From NCBI GenBank assembly GCA_964423345.1, contig CAYREV010000008.1, forward strand, positions 1 to 64,000: a stretch of DNA of 64,000 nucleotides, written 5' to 3'. Source of the stretch: CAYREV01 sp964423345. GTDB taxonomy: Bacteria > Bacteroidota > Rhodothermia > Balneolales > Balneolaceae. Below the pieces are notes generated by a model that was not told the DNA's origin, ran no database searches, and was given only the letters and a program-made list of their open reading frames with translations. A program made the position numbers and the translations under genes. Of the stretch, positions 46,173 through 55,401 are shown in pieces (within the stretch, counting starts at the first letter, position 1; the number at the start of each line of letters is the position of its first letter).

Positions 46173-47255
46173 TTAGATTTCAGGGGTAAGGAAGGTATGC
46201 TGGCTGGCGGTGTGAAGGTCTCTCCATGCCCGGTTGACCGCTTTGTTTCGGTCCAGTACCTGCATGCCCAGGTGGGGATATATGCGGTGTGCCGCCTGAA
46301 GCGCTTTATGGTTTACCAAAGCTGCCAGCTCCTTGATTTTTTCCATCCGCCGGGATGCCCGTCCGTCATCCTCACCTATAGCATTCCAGCTGACTTCCAT
46401 GTGTCCGTAGAGCTCATCCCGTATATCCCTCAACGCCCGGAAGGACTCCTCATGGAGAGAGGCCATCTTTTCTGCATCATTTCCATCCCCGTCGGATAAT
46501 CCGTAGATGATATTCCCCGCTTCGTCCACAAAACGTTCCGCCATACCCAGCAGGGAGATCGCCAGAGTGCAGCGGGCGAAGGGTTCGAAGGGGAAGCGGT
46601 AGAGGTCGGCATCAATATGGGAGGCCTCCGGTGCGATTAGGAACGTTCTGCCCTCGGGTACAAACTGTTCAACTACCTTCATGTTGTCACTGGCGGTCGC
46701 AATGAGGCCGTGGCTGTTCCAGCGCTCTTGAATTTCCACCTGTTCCGGAAGAAATGCGAACGCTTTAATATCGGGATGATCCCCGTTGTCGGACTTGATG
46801 AGGCAGCTTGCGGTGAAGAGGGTGGCGTGGGGCCAGCCGCTTATATATTTCCAGTTGCCGCTGATGCGATATCCGTCTTTATAGGGGGTGGCTGTGCCGG
46901 CCGGAAAACCCGAGCCACTGATAAATGTTTTGGGGTCCTTGAAGATTTTTTCGGAAACGAGAGGGTCGATATAGGCAGAAAACATGCCGGCCCCCGCTCC
47001 CAGGGTTAAGAGCCATCCCAAACTGCCGTCCAGGTAGGAGGCTTCCTCGAAACAGTGAAGGGCTTCCGGAAGGGAGAGTTGGTGGCCTCCCATCGACTGG
47101 GGTACCAGCAGATGAAAAAGCCGCTTCGAATAGGCCATTTCCAGCTGTCGATTGGTCAGCCGCCCTGCCTTTTCAGCTTCAACAGCCTCGCCAAGCAGAA
47201 GCTCCCGGTCGTCTTTTGAGAAATAAACGAAGTCGAAAAAGTTTTGAAACTTCAA
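46173..47255 (-). CDS. Acyl-CoA dehydrogenase-like flavoprotein
   Basis: A 360-residue protein of the acyl-CoA dehydrogenase fold, closest in pattern to the HsaA/DszC-type flavin-dependent oxidases and monooxygenases. It has an N-terminal helical domain (RLFHLLVPQSMGGHQLSLPE), a beta domain with SGSGFPAGTATPYKDGYRIS and GNWKYISGWPHATLF, and a C-terminal four-helix part. I do not see the catalytic Glu context of true acyl-CoA dehydrogenases. The start is TTG (47253-47255), without a clear ribosome-binding site; the next in-frame ATG would lose 39 conserved-looking residues. Substrate unknown. It stands alone, convergent with atpC. Confidence 0.75.
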   Translation of the reverse strand: MKFQNFFDFVYFSKDDRELLLGEAVEAEKAGRLTNRQLEMAYSKRLFHLLVPQSMGGHQLSLPEALHCFEEASYLDGSLGWLLTLGAGAGMFSAYIDPLVSEKIFKDPKTFISGSGFPAGTATPYKDGYRISGNWKYISGWPHATLFTASCLIKSDNGDHPDIKAFAFLPEQVEIQERWNSHGLIATASDNMKVVEQFVPEGRTFLIAPEASHIDADLYRFPFEPFARCTLAISLLGMAERFVDEAGNIIYGLSDGDGNDAEKMASLHEESFRALRDIRDELYGHMEVSWNAIGEDDGRASRRMEKIKELAALVNHKALQAAHRIYPHLGMQVLDRNKAVNRAWRDLHTASQHTFLTPEI

Positions 47256-47358
47256 GGGTGGGAGAATAGATTTTTAAAGGATGGCCGTAACAGCGTGCCG
47301 GCGCAGAGCCCAAGGTGTGCCGGATGATAATAATGCAGCAGGATAAGAGCAATGCATT

Positions 47359-49692
47359 CTACCAGCCCACGCGCCCCTTGGTTTTGTCTTTCATGGGGAG
47401 GTCGGAGGCATCCTCCGGGTCTACCGGCATGATAAAGCCGGGAGGCGAATCGAAAGCCTCATAACTCCACGGGGCTTCGGGATCGGAGGTTACCAGGTTG
47501 ATAAATCTGCCGACGATGGGCAAAGCCGAACGGGCCCCCTGGCCGATACTGTATGCCAGGTCGGTGGGAAAGCGGACACGCCGGTCGGCGCCGCCCACCC
47601 AGGCACCCATGACGGCATGGGGCATCATAGCCACAAACCAGTTGTCGGCACTGTTCTGGGTGGTTCCCGTCTTTCCGGCAACATCCTGTTGGACTCCATA
47701 CACATTTCTGAGTCGGACGCCGGTGCCGTGGTAGTTTTCACCCCCACGGATGACGCCTCTCATCATGTCGATCATCATATAGGCGGTTTCGGGGCTGATG
47801 ACTTCAGATTCATATTCGGGATGATATTCCTTGATGACGTTGCCCTCCTTGTCCTCAATACGGGTGATGGCAATGGGGTCGATATGGACCCCCCGGTTGG
47901 CAAAAGTGGTATAGGCGCTTACCAGTTCCAGCAGGGACACTTCGGCGGTACCCAATGCAATGGAGGGGTAGGGCGGGGTGTCCGACATGTCGATACCCAG
48001 GTTGGAAGCCATCTGCTTGATTTTGCGGGCGGCGGGTTCCAGTTTCTCGAGGCTGGTTGTGCCCGGGTTCCCCGCAATGACCGGCAGAAGCCTGACGGTC
48101 ACATTGTTCAGGCTGCGGGCCAGTGCCTCGCGAAGGGGTACCATCGTGGGCCCGGCGGGAACCTGGGGATCTTTGGGGTCCCACACTTCACCGGCGCGGT
48201 TGTAATATTTCGTTGGATATTTGGAAAACTTCTGATAGGGTTTGTAGCCGTTATCGATGGCTACGGCATAGACAAAGGGCTTAAAGGTGGAGCCTGCCTG
48301 CCGTTCCGACTGGTAGACGTGGTCGAACTGTACATTTCCGTAGTTGGAGCCGCCTACCCAGGCCAGGATATTCCCGTTGTTGGGGTCGATGGCAGTAAAT
48401 CCGGCCTCCAGGCGCGTGCGTGCCCTTTTGACGGAATCGATAAAAGCCTCGTCGGCAAAAAGTGAATCGAAGACCACCGATTCCTGGTCGGTGTCAAAAT
48501 TGGAAAAGCCGTTTTTGTACCGGTCGGTCTCCCGCAGAAACTCCCGGAGGAATCGCGGATGCTTCTTCCAGAATCGATCCATGTACTCGCCGCCCGGCGA
48601 GGTCCATTCGTTTTCATAGATGGCTTGCAGGGAATCCAGCTTGGTTCTCAGCGCCTGTTCGGCATATTTCTGCAGGCGGGAATCAATAGTGGTATAGATC
48701 GTAAGTCCGTCGGTATAGATATCGTAGCCGTTTTCCTCGGTCCATTTCATGACCTTTTTGCGTACATATTCGCCAAAATAACGGCTTTCCTGTCCGGCTT
48801 TGGAGGGGGGTTGGTAATCAAGCTTTATAGGTTCCTTGCGGAGCTTGTTGTACACTTCATCGCCGATCAGCCCGCGGCGGTTCATAAGCATAAGAACAAT
48901 ATTCCGCCTTCGCTGGGCCCTTTCCGGGAAAAGGCGGGGATTGTACCGGTAGATGGCATTTACCGATCCGACCATGGTAGCTGCCTGGGATATCGTAAGC
49001 TCCTTGGCGGTTTTTCCGTAATGGGTTTGTGCGGCCGATTCGATTCCGAAAGCACTGTTGGGAAATTCCACCGTATTGAGATACATCTCGATGATCTCCC
49101 GCTTGGTATAGTTTTCTTCGATCTGGATGGCAGTGATCATCTCTCGTAGTTTGCGGACGACCGAAAATTCCCGGCCGATTTTCTTATATAGGTTGCGGGC
49201 CAGCTGCTGGGTGATGGTGGATCCTCCCTCAATCCGTCCCCGAAGCAGGTGATAGGGGATGGCCAGAGTCCGCACCATGTCAATCCCCCAGTGATTGTAG
49301 AAGCGGTGGTCTTCGGTGGCAATGAGGGCATCCACTACATGGGGGGAGATCTCTTCCATAGGCACATCGGTCCTGTTCTCGGTATAATATTTATCCAGGA
49401 CCACGCCGTCTCGGCTTTTAACAACCGTTGCTACGGCAGTTTTGGGGTTTTCCAATTCCTGTATGGAGGGGAGGCCCTGGTACAAATAGATAATGAAGCC
49501 GATCACAAAAACGGCTATAAGGCCCAGGGTGATCCCGCCGTATTTAGCCAGATTCCTTTTGAGCGGGGATGAAAAATCCCAAAAATTCTTTGGGGATTTC
49601 TTTTTCTTACGTTCCTCTATTTTCTTGCGCCGATATTCAGGATCGTTGAAATATTGATCCATATGATCGTCATTATGACCTGAGTTGCTCAT
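47359..49692 (-). CDS. Class A penicillin-binding protein 1A
   Basis: Bifunctional peptidoglycan synthase of 777 residues: a cytoplasmic basic tail, one membrane helix (about residues 53-72), a GT51 glycosyltransferase domain (IATEDHRFYNHWGIDMVRTL, with the catalytic Glu, and GGSTITQQLARNLY), and a transpeptidase domain with S-x-x-K in RQAGSTFKPFVYAVA, SLN in ARSLNNVTV and KTG in AGKTGTTQNSADNW. It builds and cross-links glycan strands in the periplasm. Its ATG overlaps the lpxH stop (ATGA 49689-49692). Last gene of a three-gene envelope operon. Confidence 0.95.
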   Translation of the reverse strand: MSNSGHNDDHMDQYFNDPEYRRKKIEERKKKKSPKNFWDFSSPLKRNLAKYGGITLGLIAVFVIGFIIYLYQGLPSIQELENPKTAVATVVKSRDGVVLDKYYTENRTDVPMEEISPHVVDALIATEDHRFYNHWGIDMVRTLAIPYHLLRGRIEGGSTITQQLARNLYKKIGREFSVVRKLREMITAIQIEENYTKREIIEMYLNTVEFPNSAFGIESAAQTHYGKTAKELTISQAATMVGSVNAIYRYNPRLFPERAQRRRNIVLMLMNRRGLIGDEVYNKLRKEPIKLDYQPPSKAGQESRYFGEYVRKKVMKWTEENGYDIYTDGLTIYTTIDSRLQKYAEQALRTKLDSLQAIYENEWTSPGGEYMDRFWKKHPRFLREFLRETDRYKNGFSNFDTDQESVVFDSLFADEAFIDSVKRARTRLEAGFTAIDPNNGNILAWVGGSNYGNVQFDHVYQSERQAGSTFKPFVYAVAIDNGYKPYQKFSKYPTKYYNRAGEVWDPKDPQVPAGPTMVPLREALARSLNNVTVRLLPVIAGNPGTTSLEKLEPAARKIKQMASNLGIDMSDTPPYPSIALGTAEVSLLELVSAYTTFANRGVHIDPIAITRIEDKEGNVIKEYHPEYESEVISPETAYMMIDMMRGVIRGGENYHGTGVRLRNVYGVQQDVAGKTGTTQNSADNWFVAMMPHAVMGAWVGGADRRVRFPTDLAYSIGQGARSALPIVGRFINLVTSDPEAPWSYEAFDSPPGFIMPVDPEDASDLPMKDKTKGRVGW

Positions 49693-50480
49693 GCTGTCTG
49701 ATTGTGCCCCGAAAAGGGTTCCAGTTTATTTCTTTTATCGTTCCAGGAAACGAGTGAAAATCCTTCTTTATTATATATAACCGCCGTGCGGTGTATACAA
49801 AAGGTACCTAAATTTATATAGGTTCCGAAGTCAAAATCATTCCGCCGCGGCATGTGGTCATGTCCACAGAGAATCACGTCGATATCCTCTCTCTCTAACT
49901 TCGTTTCGGCCCATTTGTTCAGTTTATTTTGCTCCTCTTGAATTTTGCCTGTACTCCGGTTGATGTTCGAGAACCATTTCATTGCTTTTAAACCCATAGA
50001 GGGGGGTAAAAGCTTCTGATAGAAACGAATAAAGAGGGGATTTCGCAGCAGGCGGTGCATCAGCGGCCTGGATAATGAAGGCCCGCCGTTTTCGACACCG
50101 TCGCCGTGCAGCATCAACACTTTGTGGTGCCCGAATTTTTTTATACGGAGGTCCTTCTCCAGCTCAAAACCGATGGAGGGAAGGTAGTCGCGGGTCCAGT
50201 TATCATGATTTCCGGTGATAAAGAGCGTAGGGCCGAAGCTGCGGTTATAGCGTTTAAACCGCTCCCGGACTTGTTCGGCTACCGGGGGGATGTGATTGGG
50301 GTATTCCATCCAGTAGTCGAAGAGATCTCCGAGCACATAAATCTTGTATCCGTGGGTTTCACAGTAGTCGATCAGGTTGACAAGTTCCTGCTCGAGAAGG
50401 GTGTTTCGCCGCTCATCGAATCCACCGAGGTGGACATCCGACAAAAATAAGGCCTTAGCCGGTGTGTGGTTTTGATCCAT
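49689..50480 (-). CDS. lpxH: UDP-2,3-diacylglucosamine pyrophosphatase LpxH (calcineurin-like)
   Basis: A 263-residue metallophosphoesterase. Metal-binding motifs are SDVHLGG, VLGDLFDYW, ITGNHDNW, LMLHGDGV and CGHDHMPR, in the order and spacing of LpxH, which makes lipid X in lipid A synthesis at the inner membrane. An alternative LpxH-like phosphatase function cannot be excluded. It lies between the polyprenyl synthase (17 bp gap upstream) and PBP1A (4-bp overlap), all envelope functions. Confidence 0.85.
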   Translation of the reverse strand: MDQNHTPAKALFLSDVHLGGFDERRNTLLEQELVNLIDYCETHGYKIYVLGDLFDYWMEYPNHIPPVAEQVRERFKRYNRSFGPTLFITGNHDNWTRDYLPSIGFELEKDLRIKKFGHHKVLMLHGDGVENGGPSLSRPLMHRLLRNPLFIRFYQKLLPPSMGLKAMKWFSNINRSTGKIQEEQNKLNKWAETKLEREDIDVILCGHDHMPRRNDFDFGTYINLGTFCIHRTAVIYNKEGFSLVSWNDKRNKLEPFSGHNQTA

Positions 50481-50497
50481 AAGAGGAGGGGGGAGCG

Positions 50498-51517
50498 TTA
50501 TCTCTTTCTTTTGACAATATACCGAACAAGATCCTCAAAAGTTCTTCGTTGCTCAGAATCCGGCAGGGTCCGGAGTTTTTCAAGCGCTTGTTCGGTATAC
50601 TCTTTCATCGTATTCCTGGCGTATTCAATGCCTCCGTTTTCATGGACGAAACGGACGATCTCATCCACATGCTTATCTTTCTTCTTTCTCTTTCGCATGA
50701 GATAGCGAATACGTGTTTTTTCCATCACTCCGGCCCGGTCGAGGGCATAGATCAGGGGAAGAGTCAGTTTTCGCTCCTGAATATCGTTCCGGCGCGGTTT
50801 GCCTACATCGTCAATGCCGTAATCGAAGAGGTCGTCGCGTATCTGGAAGGCTACGCCTATACACATGCCGATGTCGTACATCTTCTCATGAAGGTCGGGG
50901 TCGTCGGTGGTGGATATGGCCCCGCATTCACAACAGGAGGCGATGAGGCTGGCGGTCTTCTCCGAGATAACCTTGAAATAATAATCTTCAGTCATGTTGA
51001 ACAGCCTGGCTGCTTTAAACTGCCTGAGTTCCCCCTCGCTCATGCTTTTGACTGCACGGGACAAAACTTTCAGCAGTTTGAACTCATCGTGGTCGAGAGC
51101 GATAAGAAGTCCCTTGGACAACAGGAAGTCGCCCAGCAGTACGCTGGCTTTATTTTTCCATACCTTGTTGATGCTTAAGAAACCCCTGCGAATATCCGCT
51201 TCGTCAACTACGTCGTCGTGGATCAGGGTGGCGGTATGCAGCAGCTCAATCATGGTAGCAGCAATGTAGCTGCGCTTGTTGACGTCCCCGAAAAGTTGGG
51301 CAGACATGAACACCAGGGTGGGGCGAATTTCCTTGCCTTTTTGACGAAGCAGGTATTGAACAATTTTATCGAGTACAAAAACATCCGTTCGAAGGGCTTC
51401 CTTGTAAAAAGTACGGAAGTCCTCCAGATAGGGGGAGACCGGTGCCGTTATCTCCTTGAGAGATTTTTTCTGGCGGTATTTCAGATCGGTAACTTTTTCT
51501 AACCGGGTGTCAATCAT
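50498..51517 (-). CDS. trans-Polyprenyl diphosphate synthase
   Basis: A 339-residue isoprenoid chain-elongating enzyme. It has the first aspartate-rich motif in LIHDDVVDEADIRRG, KGKEIRP for IPP binding, and the second motif in FQIRDDLFDYG. Medium-to-long chain products (octa- or heptaprenyl for menaquinone) are likely from size and the small residues before the first motif, but chain length cannot be fixed by eye. First gene of the operon with lpxH and the PBP1A gene. Confidence 0.9.
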   Translation of the reverse strand: MIDTRLEKVTDLKYRQKKSLKEITAPVSPYLEDFRTFYKEALRTDVFVLDKIVQYLLRQKGKEIRPTLVFMSAQLFGDVNKRSYIAATMIELLHTATLIHDDVVDEADIRRGFLSINKVWKNKASVLLGDFLLSKGLLIALDHDEFKLLKVLSRAVKSMSEGELRQFKAARLFNMTEDYYFKVISEKTASLIASCCECGAISTTDDPDLHEKMYDIGMCIGVAFQIRDDLFDYGIDDVGKPRRNDIQERKLTLPLIYALDRAGVMEKTRIRYLMRKRKKKDKHVDEIVRFVHENGGIEYARNTMKEYTEQALEKLRTLPDSEQRRTFEDLVRYIVKRKR

Positions 51518-51572
51518 GTGCCCTGCGGGGATGTTTTATTGATCCAGATTCAAAATTGCAATTTAAGAATTA

Positions 51573-51602
51573 TTGAAGTTTTATACTCTACTCAATTAAT
51601 GT
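51573..51602 (+). promoter_or_regulatory. Possible sigma-70-like promoter of pgi
   Basis: TTGAAG (51573-51578), an 18-bp spacer and TAATGT (51597-51602) lie 60 bp before the pgi ATG in the 145-bp divergent spacer. Weak matches only. Confidence 0.25.
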
Positions 51603-51662
51603 ACCTTCAGATGAGCTATAAAAAACGGAAAATTTTAACATAAATCATTTCAGATCTAATTC

Positions 51663-52958
51663 ATGGTGAAGATAGATACGTCGGGAGCACGCAGTTTTCT
51701 ATCGGATAAAGAATGGGAGCAGGCATACCGGGCGGTTGAAGAGGCATTGGAGAAGGTAGAAAACAGGAGCGGCGAAGGAGCCGAATGGCTGGGGTGGCGG
51801 GATCTGTTATCCACTCCCAACGATGCCGAGCTCGAGCAGATAGCGGCACTGGCGGAACCACTGCGAAGAGAGGCCGACGTGTTCGTTGTTTGCGGTATCG
51901 GAGGATCCTATTTGGGAGCGAGAGCCGTTATAGAGGCTCTGGGCACCTTTTTCCCGGGGCCCGACCAGCCGGAGATTATTTATGCAGGCCATCACATGAG
52001 TGGCAATTACCTGGATCAGCTCATGCGCTACCTTTCTCAGCCCAAGTCTGACGGAACCCCCAAGAGTGTGTATTTAAATGTAATTTCAAAGTCGGGGACC
52101 ACCCTGGAGACGGCTCTTTCTTTCCGGCTCCTCCGTGATTGGTTCCATTCCACCTATGAAGAAGATCCCGCACGGCGTATTATCTGCACCACCAGCGAAG
52201 AGGGCGGCGCCCTCAACAAGCTGGTGGACGACTTCGGTTATCGGAAGTTTGTAATACCGGAGGATGTCGGCGGTCGCTTTTCGGTGCTGACTCCCGTCGG
52301 CTTGCTGCCTATTGCGGTTGCGGGCATAGATATTCAGACATTATTTTACGGTGCGGTCAATGAGTTTGAAGACCTGGAATCGAAGCCGGAAGAGGTGTTG
52401 AAACATGCCGCCATTCGTTATGGCCTCCATGAAAAAGGCAAGGCTATAGACTTGATCAGCACTTTTGAGCCGGAACTTTCCTCCTTTGGCGACTGGGTGC
52501 AACAGCTCCTCGGAGAGAGTGAGGGCAAGGAGGGATTGGGGATCTATCCTGCCACGGCCACCTATTCCACCGACCTGCACAGCCTCGGCCAGCTGGTGCA
52601 GGAGGGCAGGCGCAATATTATGGAGACGGTTATCCGGGTCAGGGAGAGGAAGTGCCCGCTGACCATCAAGAAATCTTCCGGAAATGCCGACACGCTTGAC
52701 TACCTGGCGGGAAAAACTTTTCATGAAATTAACACCCAGGCCCTGGAAGGGACCAAAAGCGCGCACCGTGAAGGTGGCATACCGGTGGTAGAACTGTCCA
52801 TGCAGAAGCTGAACGCACAGCAGCTTGGGGCGCTGATTTACTATTTTGAGTTATTTACTGCTGTGTACGTCTATGCCCTCGGGATCAACCCTTTCGATCA
52901 GCCGGGAGTTGAGGCTTACAAGAAAGCGATGTATAAACTGTTAGGAAAACAATCGTAG
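51663..52958 (+). CDS. pgi: Glucose-6-phosphate isomerase
   Basis: Glycolytic enzyme that interconverts glucose 6-phosphate and fructose 6-phosphate. At 431 residues it is of the short bacterial (Bacillus-like) type. It shows VCGIGGSYLGARAVIEAL and VISKSGTTLETALSFRLLR (sugar-phosphate-binding SIS motifs), then the signature VGGRFSVLTPVGLLPIA. ATG 51663. The deoxynucleoside kinase gene begins 5 bp after its stop, so the two are cotranscribed. Confidence 0.95.
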   Translation: MVKIDTSGARSFLSDKEWEQAYRAVEEALEKVENRSGEGAEWLGWRDLLSTPNDAELEQIAALAEPLRREADVFVVCGIGGSYLGARAVIEALGTFFPGPDQPEIIYAGHHMSGNYLDQLMRYLSQPKSDGTPKSVYLNVISKSGTTLETALSFRLLRDWFHSTYEEDPARRIICTTSEEGGALNKLVDDFGYRKFVIPEDVGGRFSVLTPVGLLPIAVAGIDIQTLFYGAVNEFEDLESKPEEVLKHAAIRYGLHEKGKAIDLISTFEPELSSFGDWVQQLLGESEGKEGLGIYPATATYSTDLHSLGQLVQEGRRNIMETVIRVRERKCPLTIKKSSGNADTLDYLAGKTFHEINTQALEGTKSAHREGGIPVVELSMQKLNAQQLGALIYYFELFTAVYVYALGINPFDQPGVEAYKKAMYKLLGKQS

Positions 52959-52963
52959 TATCC

Positions 52964-53614
52964 ATGAGCAAGGAAGAGCAAGATCAAAAAAAAGACGACC
53001 GGTTTATTGCTATTGCAGGCAATATCGGGGCGGGGAAGTCTTCGCTTACCGAATTGCTTTCCAGGCATTTTGGCTGGGAGGCCTACTTCGAGTCGGTGGA
53101 CGACAACCCCTACCTGGAGGATTTTTATGATGATATGAGGCGCTGGAGTTTTAACCTGCAGATCTATTTTTTGTCCAGCCGTTTCAGGCATCACAAGGAG
53201 ATGCTGGAGAAACAGGAGAATATTGTACAGGACCGGACCATATATGAAGATGTGGAAATATTTGCCAGGAACCTTCATGAAATGGGTTTGATGAGCGACA
53301 GGGACTACCGCAATTATGAATCCCTGTTCAATGAGATGACGCACTTTTTGCGCCCCCCGGACCTGCTTATCTACCTGCGGGCCCAGGTCCCCACCCTGGT
53401 AAGGCAGATTCAGCAGCGGGGACGTGAATATGAAAACACCATTCGTATAGAGTACCTGGAGCGGCTTAACCGCCTTTATGAAGACTGGATTGAACGATAT
53501 CCCCATGAAAAGCTTATTATAGATACAGACGACCTGGATTTTGTCAACAGCCAGGAAGACCTGGGAAGGGTTATTGAGCTGGTCGAGCAGCGTATGTTTG
53601 GGTTGTTTAATTGA
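52964..53614 (+). CDS. Deoxynucleoside kinase
   Basis: A 216-residue dNK/DGK-type kinase that phosphorylates deoxynucleosides for salvage. P-loop AGNIGAGKSS at residues 17-26, substrate-binding EAYFESVDDNPYLEDFY, and the catalytic/lid region QDRTIYEDVEIFA. Likely specific for deoxyadenosine or deoxyguanosine as in the bacterial dAK/dGK group, but specificity is inferred. Tightly behind pgi; 46 bp before yceD. Confidence 0.88.
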   Translation: MSKEEQDQKKDDRFIAIAGNIGAGKSSLTELLSRHFGWEAYFESVDDNPYLEDFYDDMRRWSFNLQIYFLSSRFRHHKEMLEKQENIVQDRTIYEDVEIFARNLHEMGLMSDRDYRNYESLFNEMTHFLRPPDLLIYLRAQVPTLVRQIQQRGREYENTIRIEYLERLNRLYEDWIERYPHEKLIIDTDDLDFVNSQEDLGRVIELVEQRMFGLFN

Positions 53615-53660
53615 TTGCAGATCAACCCAATAATTCATAACTTTGCAGGCTGTAGCGAAT

Positions 53661-54179
53661 ATGTCAAAATTAGAGTTCCATATTGTCGAAATACCCGAGG
53701 GCCAGAGTGAAAAAACACTCGCTTTGGAGAAGGACGACCTCGATCTCTCTCCCTATACGTTTCAAGGGGGAGAGATAGAGCTCAGTTTCTACCGGACCCT
53801 GCATTTTATCCGGGTTAATTTTTCGGTTCACGCAGGGGTGGAGATCCAGTGTGATCGATCCCTGGATTATTTCGATAAGCCCGTGGATGCAGACTACGAA
53901 GTGGTATTTAAAGTGGACGTCCAGGAAGAAACTGAAGATGAGAATGGGGCCGTACGGCGATTTAATTTTTCCTCCAATACACTGAGTATAGAGGAGGAAG
54001 TGCGCGACACTATCATGTTACAGATACCGATTAAAAAACTGCACCCGCGTTTTCTGGATAAAGAAGGAAAACCGAAGGGTTTTGAAAACAAAACGTTTGG
54101 AGCGGCCGACCTGGATAATGAGTCGGATTCTGAACCGGTAGATCCCCGTTGGGAAAAATTAAAGCAACTAAAGAATTAA
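53661..54179 (+). CDS. yceD: YceD/DUF177 protein (23S rRNA accumulation factor family)
   Basis: A 172-residue protein from ATG 53661. The DUF177 pattern is clear: VEIQCDRSLDYFDKPVDADY and EEEVRDTIMLQIPIKKLHP, plus a C-terminal DPRWEKLKQLKN, the usual family end just before rpmF. The C-x-x-C sometimes seen in the family is reduced here to a single Cys. Members are tied to 23S rRNA maturation/accumulation. It leads the rpmF-plsX-fab cluster, 25 bp before rpmF. Confidence 0.85.
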   Translation: MSKLEFHIVEIPEGQSEKTLALEKDDLDLSPYTFQGGEIELSFYRTLHFIRVNFSVHAGVEIQCDRSLDYFDKPVDADYEVVFKVDVQEETEDENGAVRRFNFSSNTLSIEEEVRDTIMLQIPIKKLHPRFLDKEGKPKGFENKTFGAADLDNESDSEPVDPRWEKLKQLKN

Positions 54180-54204
54180 CCTGAAAATATTTACGAAAAG
54201 TTAA

Positions 54205-54384
54205 ATGGCACATCCAAAGCGTAAGACTTCCAAGTCTCGAAAAAATAAGCGCCGATCTCACCATGGTTTAGAGGAACCCACGCTGGCAGAATGTTCAAAC
54301 TGCGGAGCTCTGCATCGCTACCATCACGTCTGTAAAGAATGCGGATACTACCGCGGCCGCCAGGTGATAAGCGTTAGCAAATAA
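54205..54384 (+). CDS. rpmF: 50S ribosomal protein L32
   Basis: A 59-residue ribosomal protein. It begins MAHPKRKTSKSRKNKRRSH, typical for bL32. The zinc ribbon is complete: C30-x2-C33 (CSNCG) and C43-x2-C46 (CKECGYY), so this is the zinc-binding form. The gene lies between yceD and plsX, the standard order, 21 bp before plsX. Confidence 0.97.
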   Translation: MAHPKRKTSKSRKNKRRSHHGLEEPTLAECSNCGALHRYHHVCKECGYYRGRQVISVSK

Positions 54385-54405
54385 CTCTTACCTAAATCCA
54401 TACTT

Positions 54406-55389
54406 ATGATTATTGCTGTAGACGCCGCGGGAGGAGACCATTATCCTGAAAGTCCTGTGAAGGGCGCCATAGAGGCAACGCAGGAAGATAATGGCTTGAA
54501 CGTCATACTGCTCGGCCCGGAGGAAACCGTTAAGCGGGAACTTGATAAGTACGAGCATGACTCGCAGCGGGTGTTTGTGAAGGACGCCCCGGAAATCATT
54601 GATATGGACGAGTCGCCGGCCCAGGCGGTAAAAACCAAAAAGAATTCGTCGGTGGTTGTTGGAACGGGCATGATTAAGGCCGGCGAATGCGAGGCCTTTG
54701 TGAGTGTGGGCAATACCGGTGCGCTGCTTGCTGCCTCCACATTCCTGCTGGGCAAGCTTAAGGGAGTGATCAGGCCTACCATAGCGGCAACCTATCCCAC
54801 GGTGAAAGGATACCGGCTTCTGGTGGATGCCGGGGCTAACCTGGAAGTGCGTCCGGAAATGCTTGTACAATTTGCCAAGATGGGATCTATCTATGCCGAA
54901 CATGGGATGGGCATTGAAGATCCGAGGATCGGCCTGCTCAATGTAGGGGAAGAGGAGGAGAAAGGAACCGATATGTTAAAGGAGGCGTATGAAGAACTGC
55001 GGTCCCTGCCTCGTTTTATAGGGAATGTGGAGGGCCGTGACATTCTTCCCGCCAAGGCCGATGTTTATCTCTGCAACGGACTGGTAGGCAACCTGCTGCT
55101 CAAACTGGGGGAGTCTATACCGGAAAACCTTGAAAAATTTCTCGCCAAGGGAATCAAGACGCTGGAGCTGGATGCCGAGGAGGCTGAAAAGGTTGTGAAA
55201 GTGTTGAAAGTATCCCTGGCACAGTTTAATTATGAAAATGTTGGCGGCATTCCCTTCCTCGGAGTTGACGGCGTAAGCCTGGTTGGCCACGGGGGCAGCT
55301 CACCCAAAGCTATTAAAAACATGGTATTGAATGCTGTCAGATGCGTTGAGAATAATATCAACGACAAAATTATTGCTTCTCTTAACTAA
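54406..55389 (+). CDS. plsX: Phosphate acyltransferase PlsX
   Basis: Peripheral membrane enzyme of 327 residues that makes acyl-phosphate from acyl-ACP for phospholipid synthesis with PlsY. It opens IIAVDAAGGDHYPESPVKGA, has VGTGMIKAGECEAFVSVGNTGALLA (seen as SVGNTGALLAAST), DAGANLEVRPEMLVQFA and GNVEGRDILPAKADV, and ends with the GVDGVSLVGHGGSSPKAI block. Complete and of normal length. 12 bp before fabH. Confidence 0.97.
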   Translation: MIIAVDAAGGDHYPESPVKGAIEATQEDNGLNVILLGPEETVKRELDKYEHDSQRVFVKDAPEIIDMDESPAQAVKTKKNSSVVVGTGMIKAGECEAFVSVGNTGALLAASTFLLGKLKGVIRPTIAATYPTVKGYRLLVDAGANLEVRPEMLVQFAKMGSIYAEHGMGIEDPRIGLLNVGEEEEKGTDMLKEAYEELRSLPRFIGNVEGRDILPAKADVYLCNGLVGNLLLKLGESIPENLEKFLAKGIKTLELDAEEAEKVVKVLKVSLAQFNYENVGGIPFLGVDGVSLVGHGGSSPKAIKNMVLNAVRCVENNINDKIIASLN

Positions 55390-55401
55390 TTAACTTTTTT
55401 A

